From Bacteroidota bacterium (GTDB lineage Bacteria; Bacteroidota; Ignavibacteria; Ignavibacteriales; Melioribacteraceae): 39,801 nt of DNA. The position numbers were made by a program, and so were the translations under genes. How positions within the stretch are numbered: position 1 is the stretch's first letter; every line of letters begins with the position of its first letter. Shown here one piece after another: positions 8,236-14,826 of this stretch. The stretch covers positions 1 through 39,801 of the forward strand of contig JAKAEE010000028.1 in NCBI GenBank assembly GCA_021820065.1, read 5' to 3'. Below the pieces are notes generated by a model, which worked only from the letters and a program-made list of their open reading frames with translations, did not search any database and was not told where the DNA came from.

Positions 8236-8828
8236 TATATCTCCTGCATTTCTTTAACTTCAAAAAATTTCAATCGTGCCGCCAATATTAATTCACCTTT
8301 GGAAAGATTCATTTTCCGCGCAGCTTTGCTAAGCTGTTCTTCCGTAACTTTGAACACAGCCGGATTACTTCTCAAAATTTTTCTCGATTTGATCAGTTTC
8401 GCATCACTTTTTGATCCGCCGATTTTTTCTTCGCGCATCAATCCGATTCTCTCTTTCAACAAACTCAATGATTTACTGTTGAACCTGGAGATGTACCTTC
8501 TTACCAAAATAAGAAGCACTATCAAAAACGAAATAGCGGCGTAAGCCTTGTATATAAATGGTATTTGCGTAAACAGAATCAAAAGAGCATTCACACCGGA
8601 TGATTTTGGTTCGGCTGTTTCAACTGCTATGTCACGCTGCATTTCAGCCAGCGGCACCGGGATGCTCAAAGCTAAAGATTGTTTTCTGCGCGCTTCATCA
8701 ATCTGCTTTTGAACCATAGCGTGAATGTCAATCGAATCCCCCGCTGCATTTAAAAGTGAATCGGCGGACTGGCCTTTTGCGGTCATAACGAAACAAAAAA
8801 TTATTGCCGTGAACAAAATCTTTTTCAT
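8235..8828 (-). CDS. Unknown single-pass membrane protein with signal peptide
   Basis: I do not recognise this 197-residue protein. It has a signal peptide (residues 1-20), an extracytoplasmic stretch of about 60 residues, a strongly hydrophobic span about 80-110 ending in VRRYISR, and a basic cytoplasmic tail of about 85 residues. The tail end (about 160-190, TEEQLSKAARKMNLSKGELI) has a helix-turn-helix-like pattern, though this is only suggestive. It overlaps the pseudokinase gene by 4 bases and flgF by 1, so it is translated with both. Its plan (short periplasmic part, one helix, basic cytoplasmic tail) faintly recalls FliO, but a separate fliO is present. Confidence 0.75.
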   Translation of the reverse strand: MKKILFTAIIFCFVMTAKGQSADSLLNAAGDSIDIHAMVQKQIDEARRKQSLALSIPVPLAEMQRDIAVETAEPKSSGVNALLILFTQIPFIYKAYAAISFLIVLLILVRRYISRFNSKSLSLLKERIGLMREEKIGGSKSDAKLIKSRKILRSNPAVFKVTEEQLSKAARKMNLSKGELILAARLKFFEVKEMQEI

Positions 8829-10138
8829 AATGAAAGTTTTCTTTTCAATGGAAATATCAGATGAATTATTGTGCCTTTAAGCGGCAGCAAATTGAATTCC
8901 GCCGATCCTTCATTCTTCTTCATCAATTCATTGATCAATCTTACCGTTACATTCGATCTGTATTCGTTTTCGTTGGCAATGCCGGCTATCTGTTCTGTAG
9001 TAAAAACTGAAAGCACAATTTTCTCTTTGATATACTTTGTTTGAATTACGAATGCGCCGCCCTTTCTTGACGCAGACTTAAGCAACGAAAAAATGCTGGT
9101 TAAAAGCTGCTTGATTTCACCTGCATCGGAAAGAATTGTCGGAATATTTTCCTCTAGATCAAGCTCGCATTCCAGACCAAGATTCTGCAGCGTAGCGTTG
9201 ATGATGTTTCTAAACTCTTTAACAATCTTATTAAGGTCGCATGCCTGGCTATTTTGGTTTTGGGGTTTGTTCAAACCGGAAAATCTTGTAAGTCCGGCAA
9301 TTAAGCCTCTTACTTTATCAATTTGATTTTTGATATTGCCTGTTGTCTGACGATCAATCGCAGCATTTTCATTTTCCAGTAAATCGGTTAGAGAAAGAAT
9401 TACCTGAAGCGGCTCGCCGATCTCTTCCAGAATTCCTTCGGCAATATTTCCAATTGCGTAAACATCGGAATCGTTTTTCAGTTTGGACTGGTAAACCTGA
9501 AGCTCTTGGTAAAGCTTGTTAATACTGTCTTTCTGCTTGAGCTTCATAATTACCGGCATCACTATCCCAAGAATAATTTGCACCGATCTGTTCTCAAGCG
9601 AGACTTCAGAAACTTTTGTGATCGGCGTGTAAAGCGAAAGTATGCCGTGCTTCAATCCGGAATCGTAAATGGGAAAAATGAGCTGATTGACTTTCGAACC
9701 GCTGGCGGTGTACGTATCCAAATCCGGGACTATCGTTGGTTTTTTTGATTCAAAGATCCAATCAAGAATCCCGTCTCTGTGAATTTTGTTAACAGTGTTA
9801 ACGTGCTGCGCGTTGGCTTTTTGATTTAGCGGAATAAGATGGCGCCCGGAATCGTTGAACATAAATAACTCAACTTCTTTCGCCTGAAGAATTCTTTTTA
9901 CGAATGACAAAATCAGCGCATGAATTTCTTCAATCTTTTTTGCTTCTTCAATTTTTTGCTGAAACGACCATAAGTTCTGAACAAAAAAAGTGTACTTCTC
10001 AAGCAGATTATTATTGTTCTGATGATTTTCAAAACTGATTAATCTTAGATCGCCTCTCACATCAGAATTTTTCGTGAAGTACTGAAGCGATTTATGGAAC
10101 GACTCGTACGAGCGAGTTTTTTCTTTTATTAGTCTCAT
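8825..10138 (-). CDS. GAF domain protein with degenerate histidine-kinase core (pseudokinase)
   Basis: A 437-residue cytosolic protein. Residues about 60-200 fit a GAF sensor domain (ILDWIFESKKPTIVPDLDTY, then LIFPIYDSGLKHGILSLY). Residues 226-255 align with a HisKA dimerisation helix, but the phosphoacceptor position holds glutamate: EGILEEIGEPLQVIL in place of the usual GIAHEINNPL, so His becomes E238. The following region has the length and pattern of a HATPase domain but lacks the N-box asparagines (S348, L352), the DxGxG motif (TTEQI at 380-384) and the GLGL motif. It is therefore probably a signalling scaffold, not a kinase. It overlaps the second HDOD gene and the 197-residue gene by 4 bases each. 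Confidence 0.82.
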   Translation of the reverse strand: MRLIKEKTRSYESFHKSLQYFTKNSDVRGDLRLISFENHQNNNNLLEKYTFFVQNLWSFQQKIEEAKKIEEIHALILSFVKRILQAKEVELFMFNDSGRHLIPLNQKANAQHVNTVNKIHRDGILDWIFESKKPTIVPDLDTYTASGSKVNQLIFPIYDSGLKHGILSLYTPITKVSEVSLENRSVQIILGIVMPVIMKLKQKDSINKLYQELQVYQSKLKNDSDVYAIGNIAEGILEEIGEPLQVILSLTDLLENENAAIDRQTTGNIKNQIDKVRGLIAGLTRFSGLNKPQNQNSQACDLNKIVKEFRNIINATLQNLGLECELDLEENIPTILSDAGEIKQLLTSIFSLLKSASRKGGAFVIQTKYIKEKIVLSVFTTEQIAGIANENEYRSNVTVRLINELMKKNEGSAEFNLLPLKGTIIHLIFPLKRKLSL

Positions 10139-11016
10139 ACCAAATACTTTAATGATTCCATCTGCTGTAGAAGCGGTTCTTGGTAACCATCAATAAAATG
10201 ACCAAGCTCGGCTAAATCTTTCACGTGCAGGGTTGTAAACACTACGTTATCCAGCTTTAAAGATTTTTCATAATCCAGATCACCTATTTTCAGCATCTGC
10301 GTCATGTAATCGGCAAGATGTACTACAGAGGAAAGAGTTGGAGTGTATGAGTTAAGAACCGGCGCATGATGATATCGAACGGTCTCTGTAATTATTTCGG
10401 GAATGTTCCAGCTCTTCAGCAAAGTTTCTGCGATTTCACCGTGCGTCATGCCGAAGACTTGCATTTCAGCTTCGGAAAAATCCATTCCGGCATTGATCAA
10501 TTCATGAACATTTACGAAATCAGAATGCATGAATTTATGAACAATGGATAAGCCGACATCGTGAAGGAGTCCGGCAATAAATGTTTCGTTGCTTTTTTCA
10601 AGTCCGAAATCGTAGGCGAGCTTTTTTGAAATTGTTGCTGTTATGTATGAATGCAGCCAAAAACTTTTTTGATCCAGATATTTATCGGTTTTGTTTTTTA
10701 TAGTCTCCATTAACGATAACGCGGAAACAATGTTCCGTATTTCATTGAAACCGAGTATCATAATCGCAAATTCTATCGACGAAACACGTTTCGCTAAACC
10801 GTAAAAAGGAGAATTTGCAATCGTCAAAATTTTCAGCACAACACTTTGATCTTTCGAAATTGCTTTTGCCAGCGTGTGTGGACTCGTATTTATATCATTT
10901 AACAGTTGCAGGACCTCGTTCAAGATTTTCGGTATCGGTGCCAGCGTATTTACTTTTTTTAGAATCAGTTCCGTCCTGTAACGGTTCTTACTGGTATCTG
11001 CTACTAGTGTTGTCAT
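10135..11016 (-). CDS. HDOD domain protein 2
   Basis: A 293-residue HDOD protein, a family of HD-related signalling outputs with roles in motility and cyclic-nucleotide pathways in several bacteria. Core motifs: ISKDQSVVLKILTIANSPFY (54-72), IMILGFNEIRN, AGLLHDVGL (HD at 152-153), MTHGEIAETLLKSWNIPE (190-206), VRYHHAP and VVHLADYMT. Several potential metal-binding positions (H122, H152, D153, H192, H216/H217, D236) are kept. It is a clear tandem paralogue of the gene just upstream, 10 bases away, with the same length. Partner and biochemical activity are unknown. Confidence 0.9.
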   Translation of the reverse strand: MTTLVADTSKNRYRTELILKKVNTLAPIPKILNEVLQLLNDINTSPHTLAKAISKDQSVVLKILTIANSPFYGLAKRVSSIEFAIMILGFNEIRNIVSALSLMETIKNKTDKYLDQKSFWLHSYITATISKKLAYDFGLEKSNETFIAGLLHDVGLSIVHKFMHSDFVNVHELINAGMDFSEAEMQVFGMTHGEIAETLLKSWNIPEIITETVRYHHAPVLNSYTPTLSSVVHLADYMTQMLKIGDLDYEKSLKLDNVVFTTLHVKDLAELGHFIDGYQEPLLQQMESLKYLV

Positions 11017-11026
11017 GTTTTCTCAC

Positions 11027-11908
11027 TTAGTTGTTTTTCTCTAATAGTGATTCCATGTGCCCTCTGAACAAAGGCTCATAGCTTGCTATAAAACCGTCGA
11101 GATAATCCATGCTGCCAAAACCGAGTATCTCGATAATATTTTCGTCGAAGATATAATTGTCGTCCCACTCAAACGTTCCGATGCCGATTCTCTGCGTCAT
11201 ATAGTCCGCTAAGTGAATCAGCGACGAAAGAACTTTTCCGTTGTCTGAAAGCGAAGGTGTATGATGATTTGAAACTGCTTCTGTAATGTATGTGGGAAAA
11301 TTCCATCTCTCTAAAAGGTACTCTGCAATTTCCTGGTGAGTAAATCCCAAAACTATTTTTTCAGCGTTGAAATATGATATCTGCTGTTCTTGCACAAGTT
11401 TTACAATATTGTTGAAATCGTAATTCATGTAGCGCTGCAATACAACCAGACCTAAATCATGCAGTAGTGCGGCTGTAAAAACTTCGCCGGATTTCGGGTA
11501 TCTCAAATCGTCTGCAATTCTTTTTGCCGCTGTTGCAGTTAAAAGCGAATGCATCCAATAAGAATCGTGGTTCCAATTGGCGCCGCTTCTGCTCTTGAAT
11601 GCATCAACCAGCGACAACGCGACTAGAACATTTCTCATGTGTTCAAACCCGATTATCACAATTGCAAACTCCACCGTAGCAACTCTTCGCGGTAATCCGT
11701 ACAAAGGTGAATTAGCAATCGCTAAAATTTTGGTTACAATTGCCTGATCTCGTGAAATCACTTTGCACAAATCGGCAGCGCTGGTTCTTTCGTTATCCAG
11801 AAGGCTGGAGACTTCAGTTATTACGTGAGGAACAGACGGTAAAGTACCGATGTTCGAAAGCTGTCTTCTAATCCGTTCCTTAGATTCCTGAGTTTTTACT
11901 TCATGCAT
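11027..11908 (-). CDS. HDOD domain protein 1
   Basis: A 293-residue HDOD protein with ISRDQAIVTKILAIANSPLY (51-70), GFEHMRNVLVALSLVD, ALLHDLGLVVL (HD at 150-151), THQEIAEYLLERWNFP (190-205), SNHHTP and IHLADYMT. It matches its downstream neighbour along the full length, so the pair arose by duplication. The start overlaps the end of the fliA gene by 8 bases, so it is probably translated together with the sigma factor. That placement suggests a part in flagellar gene control or assembly checkpoints, which is an inference from context only. Confidence 0.9.
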   Translation of the reverse strand: MHEVKTQESKERIRRQLSNIGTLPSVPHVITEVSSLLDNERTSAADLCKVISRDQAIVTKILAIANSPLYGLPRRVATVEFAIVIIGFEHMRNVLVALSLVDAFKSRSGANWNHDSYWMHSLLTATAAKRIADDLRYPKSGEVFTAALLHDLGLVVLQRYMNYDFNNIVKLVQEQQISYFNAEKIVLGFTHQEIAEYLLERWNFPTYITEAVSNHHTPSLSDNGKVLSSLIHLADYMTQRIGIGTFEWDDNYIFDENIIEILGFGSMDYLDGFIASYEPLFRGHMESLLEKNN

Positions 11909-12533
11909 TATAGTTCAGTAGTTTTTGTTTAAGAGCGTTTAATATTCTTGAATGTATCTGCGATACTCTGGAAACGGTTATGTTCAGTACCTGAGCAATC
12001 TCTTTGTAATTCAGATCTTCGTAGTAATACAAACTGAGAATGGTTCGTTCTCTTTCTTTTAGATTTTTAATTAGATCGATCAATCTTTGCTTCAATTCAT
12101 TTTTTTCCAGAAGTGCATCCGGTATTTCTGAATCACCGGGCAATATTTCGTAAAGCTGCAAACTGCCGTCTTCGTTCGATGAATGATTAATCGAAAGTGT
12201 TGAGGTTGCCGTAGATGTTATGTTTTCTGAAAAGACGGGCACAGAAAGTTTTTCGTTGTATTTGCGAAGCTCGTCGTAAATCTTTCCGCGGATTCGCTGA
12301 ATGGCATAAGTCTCGAACTTTGTACCGTAATCCGGATCGAAGCGGTCAATCGCCTCGCTTAATCCTTCTATTCCAAACTGAAAATAATCTCTCCGGTCCA
12401 AAAGATTATCCGGGACCAAATTTGTTTTGTGAATTACGTAATGGACAAGATTAATGTAGTTGAGAACGATTTGTTTTTTAAGTTCGGAAGTAGGCTTTTG
12501 TTTGTAGGAAGCCCATAAAATTGAATTATTCAT
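11901..12533 (-). CDS. fliA: FliA-type flagellar sigma factor, apparently lacking domain 3
   Basis: A 210-residue sigma factor of the sigma-28 group. The N-terminus has the FliA-like LWASYKQ. Sigma2 is well kept (YFQFGIEGLSEAIDRFDPDY, TKFETYAIQRIRGKIYDELR, 50-90). Sigma4 is also kept, with a clear helix-turn-helix (LNYKEIAQVLNITVSRVSQI, 174-193). Between them are only about 55 residues; E. coli FliA has roughly 37 more there, covering the sigma3 helices (VPRSVRR..., then the GRNATETEVAERLG segment). That segment is absent, leaving a Ser/Thr-rich linker and the EDGSLQLYEILPGDSE piece. It should direct late flagellar promoters. It overlaps the small membrane-protein gene and HDOD gene 1 by 8 bases each. 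Confidence 0.92.
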   Translation of the reverse strand: MNNSILWASYKQKPTSELKKQIVLNYINLVHYVIHKTNLVPDNLLDRRDYFQFGIEGLSEAIDRFDPDYGTKFETYAIQRIRGKIYDELRKYNEKLSVPVFSENITSTATSTLSINHSSNEDGSLQLYEILPGDSEIPDALLEKNELKQRLIDLIKNLKERERTILSLYYYEDLNYKEIAQVLNITVSRVSQIHSRILNALKQKLLNYNA

Positions 12534-12762
12534 TTTCTTTGTGTCCCGCTGAGTGATCTGACAAAGAATTAAGCTTATTGAGCGAGTTACTGTTTATTGC
12601 TTTTATTAATCCAATGGTAATCAGGCTGATCATCGCGGTAAGAAAAACGAAAATAGCAAATGAGTTGATAAGAACTTTTTCTACGGACATACCTCTTTGC
12701 GTGAAGTAGATGATCGAAAAGAGAAAAATCAACAAGCCCAATCTCAATACTATTTTATTCAT
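12526..12762 (-). CDS. Small two-helix membrane protein encoded with fliA
   Basis: A 78-residue protein of unknown function. It has two hydrophobic helices (about residues 6-20 and 33-56) and a short polar tail rich in Ser, Asn and His. It is the first gene after a strong sigma-54 promoter match, and its stop overlaps the fliA start by 8 bases, so the sigma factor is probably translated by coupling to it. No family is recognised. A membrane tether or modulator of FliA is possible but unsupported beyond position. A ribosome site is weak (AAAAGG about 13 bases upstream). Confidence 0.65.
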   Translation of the reverse strand: MNKIVLRLGLLIFLFSIIYFTQRGMSVEKVLINSFAIFVFLTAMISLITIGLIKAINSNSLNKLNSLSDHSAGHKENE

Positions 12763-12793
12763 AACGGCAGGCGCCTTTTTTTACCAATCAAAT

Positions 12794-12809
12794 TGCAAAG
12801 ACTATACCA
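12794..12809 (-). promoter_or_regulatory. Sigma-54 (RpoN) promoter, -24/-12 elements
   Basis: On the minus strand the bases read TGGTATAGTCTTTGCA. This fits the RpoN consensus TGGYAYR-N4-TTGCW at every defined position, with the invariant GG and GC separated by exactly ten bases. The start codon of the next gene lies about 33 bases beyond the -12 GC, which leaves a leader of about 20 bases. Sigma-54 control of the gene for the flagellar sigma factor is common in polar flagellates, so the match is biologically sensible. Confidence 0.75.
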
Positions 12810-12818
12810 TCCGCGGAT
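12809..12818. promoter_or_regulatory. 10-base palindrome abutting the -24 element
   Basis: ATCCGCGGAT is a perfect palindrome in otherwise AT-rich DNA. Its last base is shared with the T of the -24 TGG. The position would let a bound dimer block or modulate sigma-54 polymerase. No known operator is recognised, and a 10-base palindrome can occur by chance. Confidence 0.35.
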
Positions 12819-12868
12819 TTTGTTCTTAGCGAAAAAAAAATTTGAAAATGAAAGTTTTTGTAAGGATT

Positions 12869-13714
12869 CTAAACTGTTTCCGCGGTGTCTTTGGTCATTA
12901 TTAGCCACGTGGCGATGGACTCGAATCGTTCTGCAATAGAATATATTTCTTCAGCAGTTCGTGATTGCGGTGTGCTTCTCAAATACAACTCTTGATTCAG
13001 AATTGACTGATGAATCGCGTTACTGAAAGATATCCATCCGAGAAAGTTCGGCTCGATGCCAAGAAAATGTTTGGACGCCATGGAAAGATTCGAGAAGGAA
13101 TTCTTTGCTTCTTCAGCGTTGCTGCATTTGTTAAGAACGACTAAATTGTTTGCGCTGCTACCTTCGTTTTTGAGAAGCTTGATTACGGCATACGCATCCA
13201 TAATGGCTGTTGGTTCCGGCGAAGTCAGAAGTATGTTGAAGTTGGATTTTGAAAGCTGATAAAGTGTAAGTTCATCCGCACCGGCTGCAGAATCAAGAAT
13301 AAAATAATCGTACTTAGTAGCAAGCCGATCCAATGCGAAGAAGAAGTAATCTAGTAAATCCCTATTTATATGCGGATGATCTTCTCTGCCCGAGTCTCCG
13401 AAAATAAAATGAAGATTGGCTGAATAGCTAAAAACCAATTCTTCCAGCGATTTCTTTTTTTCGAAAAATTCGGAAAGAAAATTATCCGTGGTTCTATTCA
13501 ATAATATGTTCAGATTGGAAAAGTTAAGGTCGAAGTCGATAAGAAGGACTTTCTTACCCGACCTCGCGAGTGTGTACGCAAAGTTAGCGGCAAAGAAAGA
13601 CTTACCCGTTCCCCCTTTCCCTGAACAAACTGAAATTATTTTTGAAACGGGCAGATTATTCTCTCTTCCCGCCATGCGTGATAGTTGAATTATCCGTGAT
13701 GCTTGTCCGTTCAT
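12869..13714 (-). CDS. flhG: FlhG (MinD-like ATPase controlling flagellar number)
   Basis: A 281-residue MinD/ParA-family ATPase. The deviant Walker A is SGKGGTGKS (31-39), followed by VLLIDFDLNFSNLNILL and FILDSAAGADELT (Walker B region). The N-terminal NGQASRIIQL resembles the DQAxxLR activator helix by which FlhG stimulates the FlhF GTPase. FlhG limits flagellar number and helps place the C ring. The gene overlaps flhF by 4 bases, the standard flhF-flhG pairing, and ends the long fliL-flhG unit. Confidence 0.93.
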   Translation of the reverse strand: MNGQASRIIQLSRMAGRENNLPVSKIISVCSGKGGTGKSFFAANFAYTLARSGKKVLLIDFDLNFSNLNILLNRTTDNFLSEFFEKKKSLEELVFSYSANLHFIFGDSGREDHPHINRDLLDYFFFALDRLATKYDYFILDSAAGADELTLYQLSKSNFNILLTSPEPTAIMDAYAVIKLLKNEGSSANNLVVLNKCSNAEEAKNSFSNLSMASKHFLGIEPNFLGWISFSNAIHQSILNQELYLRSTPQSRTAEEIYSIAERFESIATWLIMTKDTAETV

Positions 13715-14826
13715 GAGAAAAGTTTACCGGTGTAAATTAAGTTTGCAAGGTAATTCGGGTTCACCGAAACAATATCATCCGGTATCGTTTGACCGTTTGT
13801 TAAAAACATGACCGGCACATTATGCGTCGTGGAAAGATTCATAATGTTGCCGAACGCAACGGCTTCATCAACCTTAGAAAAAATAACCGACTTGTAATTC
13901 AGAACTTTGAATTTCTCAGCTATATCATTCAACGTTCTGGTTGAGCTGGTTGAATTGACCACAAGAATTGTTTCTTCAACGCCGGCGGCATCCAAATATT
14001 TTTTGATCAACTCAAGATTCTGTTTAGCTTTTTGGCTGCGCCCAACTGTGTCTATAAAAATCAGTTCTTTGTTTTTAAACTTCTTAATCAACTTCGGCAT
14101 GTCTTCAGGTTCGTAAGCCACTTCCATTTCGATATCGCTTACTTCTGAAAAAATTCGGAGTTGGTCAATCGCACCAAGTCGGTAAGTATCAATAGAAATC
14201 AACCCGACTTTCAGCTTGTGAATTATTTTTGAAATCACTGCAAGCTTTGCGATGCATGTTGTCTTTCCGACACCCGTTGGACCAACGAGTGCAATCTTTG
14301 TCGTTTTGTTTTTCTTAACCTTAAAACTCGTTGTCGGTATCAGGGACGCCATACTTGAGATGAGATAGCTTTCAAGATTGGAACTCTCAAGAAAATTGTA
14401 AGAATCCCACAAATGCTTAGTCAGATCCTTGATAATATTTTTATTTACTTCATGATCTTCAAGCGTGTTGGCAAGTTCATCTACTGCTTTTTCGATTTCC
14501 TTTGAAGAAGATTTTCTTTCCGAACCGTTCCCTTTCTCTTCGAGAGAAGAACTTTCTTCACCGCGTCCGTAAATTCTTTTCGAAAGCTTTTCCAACTCAT
14601 CTTGAAATTTTGAACTGTTTATGGAAGTCGGTAAGTTCTCCTTTGCGGTTTTAGAAGTAGGCACTTGATCAATTCCGGCAGTAATTTCGTACATATTTTT
14701 CATTCCGCGGCGTTTTTCTCCTTCTATGATGCGCGTTCCAAGAATAATCGCATCGATACCGAGTTCTTTTTTCATCTGCTGTGTCGCTTCTTTTAACGAC
14801 GGCGCCAAATATTTTTTAACTTGCAT
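13711..14826 (-). CDS. flhF: FlhF, SRP-like GTPase for flagellar placement
   Basis: A 371-residue SRP-family GTPase. The N-terminal B domain opens MQVKKYLAPSLKEATQQMKK; residues 50-120 are low-complexity and charged; the NG domain follows. Motifs: G1 GPTGVGKTT (182-190), ISIDTYRLGAIDQLRIF, G3 IFIDTVGRSQ, and SKVDEAVAFGN with the G4 lysine and aspartate. It marks the pole or assembly site for the basal body and is regulated by FlhG. It overlaps flhA by 11 bases and flhG by 4. Confidence 0.96.
   Translation of the reverse strand: MQVKKYLAPSLKEATQQMKKELGIDAIILGTRIIEGEKRRGMKNMYEITAGIDQVPTSKTAKENLPTSINSSKFQDELEKLSKRIYGRGEESSSLEEKGNGSERKSSSKEIEKAVDELANTLEDHEVNKNIIKDLTKHLWDSYNFLESSNLESYLISSMASLIPTTSFKVKKNKTTKIALVGPTGVGKTTCIAKLAVISKIIHKLKVGLISIDTYRLGAIDQLRIFSEVSDIEMEVAYEPEDMPKLIKKFKNKELIFIDTVGRSQKAKQNLELIKKYLDAAGVEETILVVNSTSSTRTLNDIAEKFKVLNYKSVIFSKVDEAVAFGNIMNLSTTHNVPVMFLTNGQTIPDDIVSVNPNYLANLIYTGKLFS

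Larger units (their letters stand above)
12763..12868 (-). promoter_or_regulatory. Intergenic control region between flhG and the fliA block
   Basis: About 106 bases without a gene. In the direction of transcription it holds an AT-rich stretch with a run of nine T after flhG (no GC-rich hairpin before it), then a 10-base palindrome, then the sigma-54 promoter match, then a short leader to the small membrane-protein gene. This gap breaks the otherwise continuous run of overlapping genes and is the likely start of a separate transcript. Confidence 0.6.

Noticed and set aside
12825..12850. Run of nine T on the minus strand after flhG as a terminator
   Set aside because: No GC-rich hairpin precedes it, so a Rho-independent terminator cannot be supported.
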